From: SURF-24 sp964537965
GTDB taxonomy: Bacteria > Bacteroidota > Ignavibacteria > Ignavibacteriales > SURF-24
Assembly: GCA_964537965.1 (NCBI GenBank)
Contig: CAZIDB010000008.1
Span: forward strand, 1 to 41,729
Length of the DNA stretch: 41,729 bases
Direction: 5' to 3'
In this document: in pieces, positions 1-8,827 of the stretch
How positions within the stretch are numbered: the stretch's first letter is position 1
Layout: each line of letters opens with the position of its first letter
Translations under genes and position numbers: made by a program
Notes under the pieces: model-generated
The model's database searches: none
Seen by the model: only the letters and a program-made list of their open reading frames with translations
What the model was told of the DNA's origin: nothing

Positions 1-852
1 TATTACTATTACCCGTATCCCCCAATAGATAAATTTCAATATAAAATAAAGAAAATTGAAGTTTGGAAGATGAAAACAGATATAAGCCAAAATATTGAGA
101 GAGATGTAAAAGCATTTATTGATTTAAGAGTAAAGAATAATATACCGTATGATACTGAACGCAAGGAAGAGGTAACTTACCAGGGAAAAACTATACTCGG
201 CAAATTTATTTTGATGAAAGAGGGAGTCGATTACCTTCTAAATCCTTATACGGGAATGATTAGTTTTATTAATGAGATAATTGAAACAGACGCTATTGCT
301 GCGGCATATAAAATTGAAGGAGAAACAATTTCAGATTCTGATGATATTGCTTATGGAGATTTCATCGAGAGTATTTCTGAAACATCAACATTGGTTTTAA
401 AATTAATTAAACCTCAGAACATAAGACCTTCAGATAAAATTGCCTGGAAATTAATGCTAAAAAATATTTATTTCCTTGGCGATATGAACATTGATAAAGA
501 TGGGTTTGAAATTGGAATATATTACAAAACCGATAGCGGTGATTTGCTACCATATTACCCGGGTTTATCATCTACAATGAAGTTGCTTAATTCTTTCAAC
601 TTAGATTTGCTTAATGATAATTTTTATCTATCTCCGGATGGTAAATTTGATTTCACACCCGGAAGAAATATATTTCCGGAAACAGGTGAAATTATTTTTC
701 CATTCCTTCAACCATTTGGTAGAAACTTCCCTGCTTCGCTGCCAGATTCATCCAGATATCTTGCAGTTTATGACACTACCAGACCGTTTGCAAAATCTCA
801 AACAACATTGGACAGATTTATAATTAAAGGAAAATATAAAGTTAAAAATTAA
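1..852 (+). CDS. SprA-like T9SS/gliding translocon protein, 5'-partial and C-terminally short
   Basis: The frame is open from base 1, so the ATG at 70 is probably internal and the true start lies left of the window. The visible residues match one repeat unit of the SprA N-terminal domain: a segment around LNPYTGMISF, then AAYKIEG, LKLIKPQNIRPSDKIAWKLM, KNIYFLG, a PDGKFDFTPG block, and GEIIFPFLQPFG close to the end. In Flavobacterium-type SprA (well over 2,000 residues, the outer-membrane pore of type IX secretion) this block is followed by a long barrel. Here a TAA follows 11 residues after the conserved IKG-Y segment, and a convergent gene ends 18 bases further on, so no continuation exists in any frame. 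It may be a short paralogue, a split gene or a pseudogene remnant. Family assignment rests on motif recognition, without an alignment. Confidence 0.72.
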   Translation, partial: YYYYPYPPIDKFQYKIKKIEVWKMKTDISQNIERDVKAFIDLRVKNNIPYDTERKEEVTYQGKTILGKFILMKEGVDYLLNPYTGMISFINEIIETDAIAAAYKIEGETISDSDDIAYGDFIESISETSTLVLKLIKPQNIRPSDKIAWKLMLKNIYFLGDMNIDKDGFEIGIYYKTDSGDLLPYYPGLSSTMKLLNSFNLDLLNDNFYLSPDGKFDFTPGRNIFPETGEIIFPFLQPFGRNFPASLPDSSRYLAVYDTTRPFAKSQTTLDRFIIKGKYKVKN

Positions 853-870
853 TTTTAACTGCTTTCCGCT

Positions 871-3735
871 CTATTTTAAAATCATCATACTTTTTGTTTC
901 CACCAGGTTGCCGGCTGTTAACCTGTAAAAATATACGCCGCTGGGAAGATTAGTAGCATTGAACTCAACTTTATAATTTCCGGTTGTTTTCTCTTCGTTT
1001 ACAAGTGTGGTTACTTCTCTGCCTAAAATGTTAAATACTTTGAGCGTCACCATCCCGATACCGGATACTTGATACTGGATAGTTGTAGTAGGGTTAAAAG
1101 GGTTTGGATAATTCTGAGATAAGTAAAAATGCTGCGGCACTCTTTCATCATTTTTATCTTCAACACCCGTCAGTTCATTAAACTTATTTGTAAGCACGTA
1201 ATTTAAAAATGTCTTCGCCTGATCCGAATCCATATAGTACAACGGGAAGCTTAACGTAATCGCTTTATAATCATTGCCGATATATTCAACACCAACCGGC
1301 TTTCCTTTCATTGAACCTGAAACGGTGGTTGAATCAAATTTAGTATCGAAGTAATAAATTGTTTTTCCTTCTGCTGTTGGATAAATACTTTCAATATCAG
1401 AGAGATGATAGTTCATCGTTTGTTTTGTCTTGGTCGTATCAACAAAAATATTATTATAGTCATCCGTACCAATTGCACTATAAAATTTTGAGCCAAATAT
1501 TTTTTGTGCAGAACCAATTTTCAATACTCCATTAATAAAACTTGTTTCGTTGAAATTAGCAGGATATACTACATTCTGCTCAAATGCTTTAGTGGGTAAA
1601 TACCCGGCATATAAAAAATTCCCGCCAAGTTCTAAATACTGTTTAATATCTTCAGCAGTCCCAAACGGATAAGAAAATTCAGAATTATCATTTCCATGCC
1701 AGATAACAGTGGAGTAAATTCCAAAGTCTGCAAGTTTTATATTTCCCGCTTCAATAATATCAAAATCATCTTTGGAATAATAATGCAATATTGAATTGTA
1801 AAACTCATCAACCTGTTCATCAGTTGGTTTTAACTGTGCGCCGTTGCCGTTGGCCGTTTCGTCAACAACCACAATCCCACTGTTTAAGGAAACCGCACGG
1901 GATTTAACAACTGCAGCTACGCTTTCATTTAATGTACTGTCAACTGCCTTAATGTAATAGTTGTAATAACTCCTATCCTGAGTTGTGTTATCTGTAAAAA
2001 CAGTATCGGAAATTACATTTGTATTCAGCTTAACCTGCTGACCGGATTCCAGATCAACACGGTAAATATTATATCCAAGCAAATCATTTTCTTTGTTTGA
2101 TTCCCAGACAAGCCGAACAGAATGCATCAATGGTTTATCTGTTAAAGATGAAGGAGTTAATGGAATACTCTGCGGTGTAAATGATTTTTCGACAATCAGG
2201 CTCTGGTTGCCATCGGAATCAAAAGCAGAGATTCCAAGGAAATATTTTTTCTTTTCCACTAAGTTTTTTATTACATAGCTAAAAGATGCCGGTGGAACAG
2301 AGATGCTTGAATCATAAACGCCGGACGATCTACCGACATAAATTTTATAACCCGCCAAGTCACTTTCTTCTTCTTTGGTCCATTTAAGCTGAAGCGATTT
2401 TCCATCGCCAAGATCCACAATATTAAAAGTCTCAATCTTAGATGGTATAACCATAGCAGTTAACAAGGTAGAGCAGGAAGCTTTAATAACCTCAGCACAA
2501 TAATTAATGTTGCAATTGGAAATTAAATCCTGTTCTGTATGATAAACCGGGCTAAAAACATTTTCCTCAAAATAAACAGCCGGGTAACCATAAGACCAGA
2601 AAGGATAACTATCCGAGCCGCCGCTGTTAGGGCTTCCGTTGCTTGCTTTAAGCTGAGTAAACTTTTTTGTGCTTTGTTTAGCAATCTCCCTGTAGTCTTC
2701 GGCGCCTGTATAATAATTAATAGAAACAGTACTGCCGGAAACTGCCCCGGGATTTGTACTAATCATATCGTGGTTTATCATAAATTTAATCTTTTTAGAA
2801 TCAGATGCAGCACTTTCGGCATAATACCAGCTACCCCAAAGCCCCATCTCTTCAGCGGCAAATGTCATAAAGTTTATTTTTACATCAGGAATGAAATTCA
2901 TTTTTTTAAGAACACGTGCAATCTCAAGAACGGCAGCAGTACCGCTTGCATTATCATCTGCACCCGGAGCTTTAAGCAGTGGATTAACATATGTAATTGC
3001 ATCATAATGCCCACCAACAACCACTTCATAATCTGAAGAATTTAAAGCAGGCAAAGCGGCAATAACATTTTTATTCCATATGTTTCCCTGGTAAAACGAA
3101 TCAAGTATTACCTCGGTATACCCCATTGAAATAAATTTGTTCATAAGCCATTCGGCTACTTTATTCCTGTTTTCTGCAAGATAAAAACGAGTGCCGAAAT
3201 CCTGCAGATGCTGTATATATGAGCGAACAGAATCTGCATTTACTTGTGCAACAATTTGCTGGATGAGAGAATCATTTCCGGTAATGGATTGGATTCCCAT
3301 TAATACTTTTTGATTGCTGAAATAAAATGGTGTCTTCCTTAACTGGACGAATTTCAATCCTGCGGAATAATTAATTTCATCAGCTTTTACAATTAAAGAA
3401 CTTTTACCCTTGTAAACTACTTTCACATCCATCAAATCGATATCAGATAGATTCTTCTTTGGAGTAAGAAGAAAAAATTTATTGTCTGAAGCATTCTCAT
3501 CTAAAACACTCACACTAATTCCGAAAGATCTTAAGTTATTTACACATTCGGTATTTGCTTCTGTAATTAAAACCTCATCAGTAATATGATAGACCGGTAA
3601 TTTCATGTTATCAAGTTTATCCAAATATCCGGAATCATCCTTTAACGGAATAGATACAAGAAAATTATCTGCCTGCGCAGAAATTACAGTACACAAAAGT
3701 ATGCTGAGAAAAAGTAGTTTGAACTTCGAGGTCAT
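871..3735 (-). CDS. Secreted M28 metallopeptidase with fibronectin III domains and T9SS sorting domain
   Basis: This is a 954-residue secreted aminopeptidase-like protein. Residues 1-22 form a signal peptide ending in a SAQA-type cleavage site. The M28 catalytic domain (about 165-430) shows all expected zinc ligands and the general base: H243 and D245 (GGHYD), D260/D261 (GADDNASG), E295/E296 (AEEMG), D323 (NHDM) and H399 (YHTE). Two fibronectin type III-like modules follow (about 435-620, both with a LxGYxIY core). A further domain of about 200 residues (roughly 625-850) resembles a flavodoxin/GATase-like fold. The last 80 residues carry the NYPNPFNP type IX sorting signal ending in ETKSMMILK. 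An AAGGAA site sits 7 bases before the ATG. Expected location is the cell surface or outside the cell, after T9SS export. The exact peptide substrate is unknown. Confidence 0.93.
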   Translation of the reverse strand: MTSKFKLLFLSILLCTVISAQADNFLVSIPLKDDSGYLDKLDNMKLPVYHITDEVLITEANTECVNNLRSFGISVSVLDENASDNKFFLLTPKKNLSDIDLMDVKVVYKGKSSLIVKADEINYSAGLKFVQLRKTPFYFSNQKVLMGIQSITGNDSLIQQIVAQVNADSVRSYIQHLQDFGTRFYLAENRNKVAEWLMNKFISMGYTEVILDSFYQGNIWNKNVIAALPALNSSDYEVVVGGHYDAITYVNPLLKAPGADDNASGTAAVLEIARVLKKMNFIPDVKINFMTFAAEEMGLWGSWYYAESAASDSKKIKFMINHDMISTNPGAVSGSTVSINYYTGAEDYREIAKQSTKKFTQLKASNGSPNSGGSDSYPFWSYGYPAVYFEENVFSPVYHTEQDLISNCNINYCAEVIKASCSTLLTAMVIPSKIETFNIVDLGDGKSLQLKWTKEEESDLAGYKIYVGRSSGVYDSSISVPPASFSYVIKNLVEKKKYFLGISAFDSDGNQSLIVEKSFTPQSIPLTPSSLTDKPLMHSVRLVWESNKENDLLGYNIYRVDLESGQQVKLNTNVISDTVFTDNTTQDRSYYNYYIKAVDSTLNESVAAVVKSRAVSLNSGIVVVDETANGNGAQLKPTDEQVDEFYNSILHYYSKDDFDIIEAGNIKLADFGIYSTVIWHGNDNSEFSYPFGTAEDIKQYLELGGNFLYAGYLPTKAFEQNVVYPANFNETSFINGVLKIGSAQKIFGSKFYSAIGTDDYNNIFVDTTKTKQTMNYHLSDIESIYPTAEGKTIYYFDTKFDSTTVSGSMKGKPVGVEYIGNDYKAITLSFPLYYMDSDQAKTFLNYVLTNKFNELTGVEDKNDERVPQHFYLSQNYPNPFNPTTTIQYQVSGIGMVTLKVFNILGREVTTLVNEEKTTGNYKVEFNATNLPSGVYFYRLTAGNLVETKSMMILK

Positions 3736-4002
3736 ATAAATTCCTTAAATTGAGTCCGCAAAATATATTACCCTTAAGTTACTATTACAAACATACAATG
3801 GCAGATAAATAATTGAACGACTAATTCACAACAAAAGCTAAGTGTTTTATTTACCAGTATCCCCCAGAATTTTATAATCGCCTTTACATAAATACTCGGT
3901 GAAAATTAATCTTTACCGCTTCAATGACAACTATCACAACGATTGTTTGATATTATCGTTAAATAAATTAAGAGACACTTAGCGCTGAAATGAGGAAAGA
4001 CT

Positions 4003-4389
4003 ATGAAGAAAGTCCTGATTGCTGACGATAGTAAAACCCAGCAATATTTTCTAACTATAATTTTAACAAAGTATTTTGATTGCAAAATTCTTACTGCAGA
4101 TAACGGGGCAGATGCCCTGGCAATTATCAATCAACAAAAACCGGATCTTGTACTGCTTGATATTGCAATGCCGGTTATGGATGGGCTACAGGTGTTGGAA
4201 AATCTCAGATTGAATTGTAAAAATTCGCTGCTTCCTGTTATAATTTTTACGGGTTCCGATGAACAATCTGTTTTATATAAACTGCTTGCACTTGGTATTT
4301 CGGATTACCTGAGAAAACCATTAAATCTGTTCAGCATTTACCAGAAAGTGCGTAAGCATATTCCATCCGGAAACATACTTGAAGTTTAA
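4003..4389 (+). CDS. Single-domain response regulator (receiver only)
   Basis: A 128-residue CheY-like receiver with no output domain. The acidic pocket is D8/D9, the phosphoacceptor is D53 (LLDIAMPVMDG), the switch threonine is T83 (FTGSDE) and the conserved lysine is K105 (LRKP), so all phosphorylation residues are intact. A GAGGAAAG ribosome site precedes the ATG. It is transcribed alone, with a 267-base AT-rich gap upstream that would hold its promoter and that of the divergent peptidase gene. No kinase is adjacent; the partner may be the PAS kinase at 18835-20724 or an unlinked one. Its output must be protein-protein interaction or phosphotransfer, which cannot be specified from sequence. 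Confidence 0.93.
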   Translation: MKKVLIADDSKTQQYFLTIILTKYFDCKILTADNGADALAIINQQKPDLVLLDIAMPVMDGLQVLENLRLNCKNSLLPVIIFTGSDEQSVLYKLLALGISDYLRKPLNLFSIYQKVRKHIPSGNILEV

Positions 4390-4449
4390 GGAGAAGAACA
4401 GGTTGGCTTTATGATGATATGCCTTAGTTGGTTAAAATAATTTCCGAAA

Positions 4450-5292
4450 TTATTCCTGGAGATGCTTGTTCAGCCAATTAATAATTTCTGCAAACACTTC
4501 TTCTTTACCTATATCGCGGTGAATTTCATGATAAAGAGCAGGAAAAATTTTAAAAGTGCATTCTGCTTTTGCAAGTAAAGAAAATTCACGTGTTCCTTCG
4601 GGGGAAGTAACTTTATCTGCGCCGCCATGTAAAAGTAAAAGCGGAAAGCTAAAGTTGTGTGCATTTTCAATTGCCCAGGCTGCCGCATTTCTTAAATTGA
4701 TATAAGTCCTTACGGAAATCCACTTATGCTTTAACTCGTCTTTGGTAAAATCATTTTCAAAATTGGAATTATCCTGGGCAACATCAGAATTTTTTATTCC
4801 ATGAAAAACTCTTAATGCAGGGAAAATCCTGTTAATAATGTCAGCAACCGAATTCATAAACGGTGATGGTTCTTTTATAAGCTTTAACCATGGACCAGTG
4901 GCTATTACTCCAGCTAAATTTTTATCGCTGTTTCTTAAAGCATAATTCAACACGAGGTTGCCGCCCATGCTATGCCCATAAAGAAATTTCTTTTTAGTGG
5001 TGAACTTTAACGTGCTCTCATTAATTAAATTATTAATATCACTCATAAAGGAATTATAATCGGGAATATGTCCCCTCATTCCTTCGGATTTTCCGTGCCC
5101 ACGGTGGTCAAAAGTTATTACTGCAAATCCGGCATTAACAAGAGCATTTGCAAGATCAGAATATCTTGATGAATGTTCACCCAAACCATGAACAAGGCAA
5201 ATTACCGCCTTAATGTCCCCATCCGGCTGCCAGGATTGTGCAAAAATTCTTTTGCCGTCTTCGGATTTCCAGTTGAACTCATTGTGTATCAT
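4450..5292 (-). CDS. Alpha/beta hydrolase, monoacylglycerol lipase-like
   Basis: A 280-residue serine hydrolase of the Hydrolase_4 / monoacylglycerol lipase group. The oxyanion region is VHGLGEHSSRY; the nucleophile elbow is GHSMGG with S108; the acid is D226 (HGGADKVTS) and the base H255 (ALYHEIHRD). The motif FDHRGHGKSEG is also typical of this group. No signal peptide, so probably cytoplasmic, acting on lysophospholipids or monoacylglycerols. It starts 2 bases after the tag stop codon and has no clear ribosome site of its own, which suggests translational coupling within the operon running from 6425 to 4450. The substrate is not determined by sequence. Confidence 0.88.
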   Translation of the reverse strand: MIHNEFNWKSEDGKRIFAQSWQPDGDIKAVICLVHGLGEHSSRYSDLANALVNAGFAVITFDHRGHGKSEGMRGHIPDYNSFMSDINNLINESTLKFTTKKKFLYGHSMGGNLVLNYALRNSDKNLAGVIATGPWLKLIKEPSPFMNSVADIINRIFPALRVFHGIKNSDVAQDNSNFENDFTKDELKHKWISVRTYINLRNAAAWAIENAHNFSFPLLLLHGGADKVTSPEGTREFSLLAKAECTFKIFPALYHEIHRDIGKEEVFAEIINWLNKHLQE

Positions 5293-5294
5293 AG

Positions 5295-5873
5295 TTAAGC
5301 TTTTTTATTACCGCATAATTCTTTATATCTGAAACAATCTGTTGTATGATCATTCACCATTCCTACTGCCTGCATAAACGCATAACAAATTGTAGAGCCG
5401 ATAAATTTGAAGCCGCGTTTCTTAAGGTCTTTGCTCATCAAATCACTTTCTTTTGTCTTTGCAGGAATTTCTTTAAGAGAATTCCATGAATTAATAATCG
5501 GTTTATAATTAACAAACTGCCAGATGTATTTATCGAAACTGTGGAATTCTTTTTGTACCTCAAGAAAAGCTTTTGCATTTGTAATTGCTGATTCAATTTT
5601 TAACCGGTTACGTATGATGCCCTCGTTTAACAAAAGCTTTTCAACTTTTGAAGAATTGTAACGGACAATATTTTCCGGCTCAAAATTATTAAAGGCTTTA
5701 CGGTAATTCTCTCTTTTCTTTAGAACGGTAATCCAGCTTAATCCCGCCTGTGCTCCTTCAAGAATTAAAAACTCAAACAACAGTCTGTCGTTATGAACAG
5801 GAACGCCCCATTCATCATCGTGATAATCTACATATAATTGATCTGAGCCAGACCAGCCGCAACGGGTTTTCAA
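5295..5873 (-). CDS. tag: DNA-3-methyladenine glycosylase I (Tag)
   Basis: A base-excision repair glycosylase that removes 3-methyladenine from alkylated DNA. At 192 residues it has the usual family length. The N-terminus contains RCGW, DDEWGVP and the active-site stretch LEGAQAGLSWITVLKKR; near the C-terminus, NDHTTDCFRY supplies the His and Cys that join the N-terminal Cys5 and His18 in the structural zinc site. Translation appears to start at TTG, as nothing better lies nearby and the N-terminus aligns with the family; AAGGG in the end of the upstream gene would serve as ribosome site. It lies 3 bases downstream of the SRPBCC gene and 2 bases upstream of the lipase gene. Confidence 0.95.
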   Translation of the reverse strand: MKTRCGWSGSDQLYVDYHDDEWGVPVHNDRLLFEFLILEGAQAGLSWITVLKKRENYRKAFNNFEPENIVRYNSSKVEKLLLNEGIIRNRLKIESAITNAKAFLEVQKEFHSFDKYIWQFVNYKPIINSWNSLKEIPAKTKESDLMSKDLKKRGFKFIGSTICYAFMQAVGMVNDHTTDCFRYKELCGNKKA

Positions 5874-5876
5874 TTT

Positions 5877-6425
5877 TTATCCCTTCTTTATTTTTCTTTT
5901 CATTTTCTTAACAGGTACAACTTCTTTCTTTTTCGGTTTTCTTGAATTAAGCATTAATAATTTTCTGCCGGATTGCAGGTAGTAATTCAGGGATTTCTCG
6001 ATCCACCTTGTCATATGTTCAAATTGTTTTTCACCAGAGTCGTGAACATACTCATCCCCTTTTTCTGTTACCGAAGTAAAATTATACTGAACAAAAACAG
6101 ATGAAGTGCCGTCGTGGTTATCTTTTACTTTATAAATGATTTTTGTAATTACCGTTTCCCATGTAAGCCGGACAAATTCAATTAACTTATTTCTTTTATC
6201 ATAGCGGGAAACCACCCAGATCGTGTTAAAATCACCATCATGCTTTGTTGAAAATATTGCATCGTTTTCTGCAAGGCCGGTAGTTGAATAAATCATTTTG
6301 TAATTCCAGCCGTCAAGCCACTCCGTTTCCTTTTGAGGACAAAGCAGAGGAAATATTTTTGCGGCTGGGGCATTTACTATTAAAACACGTTCTCTTGAAA
6401 CTCTTTTAGATTGAAACTCGGCCAT
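5877..6425 (-). CDS. SRPBCC (START-like) domain protein with basic tail
   Basis: A 182-residue cytoplasmic protein. Residues about 8-150 fit the helix-grip SRPBCC/polyketide-cyclase-like fold: an opening segment ERVLIVNAPAAKIFPLLCP, the segment ETEWLDGW and alternating strands ending in a long C-terminal helix. These folds bind small hydrophobic ligands in a cavity; no catalytic residue can be assigned. The last 22 residues are very basic (repeated K/R with VPVKKMKRK), which could bind nucleic acid or may simply be a solvent-exposed tail. AAGGTAA precedes the ATG. It is the first gene of a tight three-gene run with tag and the lipase-like hydrolase. Function unknown. Confidence 0.75.
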   Translation of the reverse strand: MAEFQSKRVSRERVLIVNAPAAKIFPLLCPQKETEWLDGWNYKMIYSTTGLAENDAIFSTKHDGDFNTIWVVSRYDKRNKLIEFVRLTWETVITKIIYKVKDNHDGTSSVFVQYNFTSVTEKGDEYVHDSGEKQFEHMTRWIEKSLNYYLQSGRKLLMLNSRKPKKKEVVPVKKMKRKIKKG

Positions 6426-6536
6426 GATTTTTACCTTATACTAATTGATATTTTTTGCGGTCAAAGATAATATTCTGCCTGAAAATAATGAAACTGTTTG
6501 GATTAAAAAGTACCAAGCCAAAATTCTTTTACGGGT

Positions 6537-6830
6537 TTATTTGATGACGGTTTTCTCATCTTCTTTTTGATTCTTAGAATCAGGTTTAGCTTTAAGTAAT
6601 TCTTTTTGTTTTCTTATATATCCAAACAGAAAATACATTGTTATAAATGCAGATATATGAAAAAGAACTATCGGCACAAAACCAAGAGAAACGTTCCGCC
6701 AGGCAACGGAATAAAAATCCTCCGGTTTGTACGCTGTGTTTGTTAGAATTATGTAGTCATAAATAATCCAAAGAATAGAAACAGTACCAAGTATTGTTGA
6801 AATATAAGCGCCAATTTTTAACTTCAACAT
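6537..6830 (-). CDS. Small two-helix inner-membrane protein, unknown function
   Basis: About 97 residues from the preferred ATG. Two hydrophobic segments are visible (GAYISTILGTVSILWIIYDY and FVPIVLFHISAFITMYFLFG), separated by a polar loop with YKPEDFYSVAW, and a charged cytoplasmic-type tail (KQKELLKAKPDS... KEDEKTVIK). An earlier ATG at 6842 would add four residues, but it has no ribosome site, whereas GGAG lies 6 bases before the ATG at 6830. I do not recognise the family. It sits between the aldehyde dehydrogenase gene and the tag operon on the same strand, with 35 bases to the former, so co-transcription with the dehydrogenase is possible. Confidence 0.72.
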   Translation of the reverse strand: MLKLKIGAYISTILGTVSILWIIYDYIILTNTAYKPEDFYSVAWRNVSLGFVPIVLFHISAFITMYFLFGYIRKQKELLKAKPDSKNQKEDEKTVIK

Positions 6831-6836
6831 AAATTG

Positions 6837-6840
6837 CTCC
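6837..6840 (-). promoter_or_regulatory. Ribosome binding site choosing the start of the small membrane protein
   Basis: GGAG on the minus strand lies inside the first candidate codons (ATGGAG) and 6 bases upstream of the ATG at 6830. The upstream ATG at 6842 has only an A/T run before it. This favours the shorter 97-residue product. Confidence 0.55.
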
Positions 6841-6865
6841 ATAGAAAATTATATTGAAAAAATCT

Positions 6866-8230
6866 TTAGCCTATCCATACGGTTTTAATGTTAACAAATT
6901 CTTTAATACCGTAATGAGAAAGCTCTCTTCCATACCCGGAAGCTTTAACGCCGCCAAACGGAAGGCGCGGATCAGACTTAACCATTCCGTTTATGAAGAC
7001 TGAACCTGATTCTATTTTGTGGGCAATGCTTTTAGCTTTTTCCAAATCTTTTGTCCAAAGGCTTGCACCAAGACCAAACAGCGAATCGTTGGCAATCCTT
7101 ATTGCATCATCTTCATCTTCAGCTATTATCAGCGAAGCTACCGGACCGAATATTTCTTCATCGTAAGCGGGCATACCTTTTTTAATGTTTGTTAAAATTG
7201 TACCCGGATAGTAGTAACCTTTTCGCTCCAATCTTTTTCCACCGATTAAAACTTTTGCTCCAAGCTCAATTGATTTATTAACTTGTGCCTCCAGGTCCAA
7301 AAGCAGATTTTCCCGTGCAAGCGGACCCAAATCTTTTTCAGCATCAAGCGGATCACCAATTTTTAAATTGCTCATATTCCAGACAAATAGTTTTTCAAAC
7401 TCATCTGCAACTTTTTTTACAACAATAAATCTCTTTGCTGCAATGCAGCTTTGCCCGTTATTAATTATTCGTGCGGTTACTGCTGTTTTTGCTGCTGCAG
7501 CAAGGTCTGCATCTTCAAGAATAATAAACGGATCGCTGCCGCCAAGTTCAAGCACACTTTTCTTGAGGCAGTTACCGGCAACTTCCGCAACATTTTTACC
7601 GGCAAGTTCACTTCCTGTTAAAGTAACTGCTGCTACTTTTGGATGCTTTATAATATCGCTAACGGGTTTGGAATCTATAAGTAATGTTTTAAATACATTT
7701 TCCGGAAAACCGGCTTTTGTAAAAATCTCTTCAATTAAAAGGGCACACTTAGGAACATTTGATGCATGTTTTAGTAAACCAACATTGCCGGCCATTAGAG
7801 CAGGAGCCGCAAACCTGAACACCTGCCAGAATGGAAAATTCCACGGCATAACTGCAAGAACAACTCCAACAGGATCAAACTGAACAAACGAACTGGAAGC
7901 ATCAGTAGGAATAATTTCATCGGCTAAAAATTTCTCTGCATTCTCTGCATAAAAGCTACAAACTAAAGCGCATTTCTCCGCTTCTGCAACCGCCTGTTTA
8001 ATAGGTTTCCCCATCTCAAGCGTCATTGTCTTGGCAAATGTTTCCTTTTCTGCACTGAGAATTTTCGCTACTTTATTCATCAGCACTTTACGATGAGAGA
8101 ACGAAGTTGTTGTCCAGTTTTTAAAAGCTTCATAGGATTTATCAATCTGTTTATTAATCTCTTCTTTTGAAATTGGATTAAAAGTTTGAATGACTTCCTC
8201 TGTAGCCGGGTTGATTGTCTGAATAGGCAT
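6866..8230 (-). CDS. NAD(P)-dependent aldehyde dehydrogenase, succinate-semialdehyde dehydrogenase (Sad/YneI) type
   Basis: A 454-residue aldehyde dehydrogenase oxidising an aldehyde, probably succinate semialdehyde, to the acid. Conserved features: N131 in PWNFPFW, E228 in LELGGSDPF (general base), the catalytic cysteine C262 in NNGQSCIAAKRF, and EIFGPVASL near the C-terminus. The opening NPATEEVIQTF and the short length (about 450 rather than 480-500) fit the Sad/YneI subgroup, which lacks the N-terminal extension of GabD. Cytoplasmic, no signal peptide. GGAG lies 9 bases before the ATG. No transaminase or GABA gene is nearby, so the physiological substrate is inferred only from subfamily resemblance. 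Confidence 0.88.
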   Translation of the reverse strand: MPIQTINPATEEVIQTFNPISKEEINKQIDKSYEAFKNWTTTSFSHRKVLMNKVAKILSAEKETFAKTMTLEMGKPIKQAVAEAEKCALVCSFYAENAEKFLADEIIPTDASSSFVQFDPVGVVLAVMPWNFPFWQVFRFAAPALMAGNVGLLKHASNVPKCALLIEEIFTKAGFPENVFKTLLIDSKPVSDIIKHPKVAAVTLTGSELAGKNVAEVAGNCLKKSVLELGGSDPFIILEDADLAAAAKTAVTARIINNGQSCIAAKRFIVVKKVADEFEKLFVWNMSNLKIGDPLDAEKDLGPLARENLLLDLEAQVNKSIELGAKVLIGGKRLERKGYYYPGTILTNIKKGMPAYDEEIFGPVASLIIAEDEDDAIRIANDSLFGLGASLWTKDLEKAKSIAHKIESGSVFINGMVKSDPRLPFGGVKASGYGRELSHYGIKEFVNIKTVWIG

Positions 8231-8272
8231 TTCAGAACTCCAATTCTTCTAAATGAATAATTAAGCCGGAAA

Positions 8273-8827
8273 TTATTTTATTACTCTTAGCTTAAAGTAA
8301 ACTTCTTCCGGTGAAAATATGCCGGCAAAAAAACGTTCATAAATAACAGGCTCAATATTTACAATTAAATCCATCCACTTTAGCACGGAAAAATGAGAGG
8401 TAATAAATCTCTTCTCTAAAATCTCAAACTGAGCTTTACCTTCATAGTTTGTTCTGTGGTTTAGCTTCCACTTCTCGTAGAATTTTAATTTCCTGTTTTC
8501 AATGTACTCGTAATTATCAAACGTTCGTATTGAAAACGGAATTTTATGATCCGGTTCGCCAAAATATTTAGTGTTAAGAAAGAAAGGCGCATAAACAATT
8601 ATTATTGCTCCCGGTTTGGATATCCTGTAAAGTTCAGTTACGGCTTTGTGGAAGTTATCAAGATGCTCCAGAACGTGAGAAGCATATATTTCATCAAATG
8701 AATTTTCTTCAAACGGAAACGGGTACAAGTTTAGGTCGTGTATTACATTCCCGCCGTAATCAACTATATCAATATTGATATAATCTTTTTTTATATCTTT
8801 CCCGCAGCCAACGTTAAGTTTCTTCAT
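8273..8827 (-). CDS. SAM-dependent methyltransferase, type 11 fold
   Basis: About 184 residues from the ATG at 8827. Motif I is LNVGCGKD, followed by an acidic strand end (INIDIVDYGG), the DLNLYPFPFEENSFDEIYA stretch typical of Methyltransf_11 and HVLEHL (motif post II), then YRISKPGAIIIVY. An in-frame TTG at 8848 would add seven residues, but GGGAA precedes the ATG and the shorter form begins right at the glycine-rich strand as usual. Similar proteins act on cell-surface sugars, lipids or quinones; the substrate here is not indicated. It lies 42 bases upstream of the aldehyde dehydrogenase gene on the same strand and could share its transcript. Confidence 0.85.
   Translation of the reverse strand: MKKLNVGCGKDIKKDYINIDIVDYGGNVIHDLNLYPFPFEENSFDEIYASHVLEHLDNFHKAVTELYRISKPGAIIIVYAPFFLNTKYFGEPDHKIPFSIRTFDNYEYIENRKLKFYEKWKLNHRTNYEGKAQFEILEKRFITSHFSVLKWMDLIVNIEPVIYERFFAGIFSPEEVYFKLRVIK

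Noticed and set aside
2539..3036. Plus-strand open frame of 165 codons
   Set aside because: It is antisense to the catalytic domain of the M28 peptidase, whose motifs are all intact, and it has no recognisable protein features.
3837..3983. GCTAAGTGT / ACACTTAGC inverted pair in the gap before the receiver gene
   Set aside because: Nine-base arms 129 bases apart in AT-rich DNA are expected by chance and do not flank a clear element.
4436..4454. AATAATTT/AAATTATT hairpin at the end of the lipase gene
   Set aside because: All A/T apart from the loop, low stability and no T run; not counted as a terminator.
7368..7883. Plus-strand open frame of 171 codons
   Set aside because: Lies opposite the aldehyde dehydrogenase, which contains its active-site cysteine here; the antisense frame is rich in Ser, Ala and Phe, as such shadows usually are.
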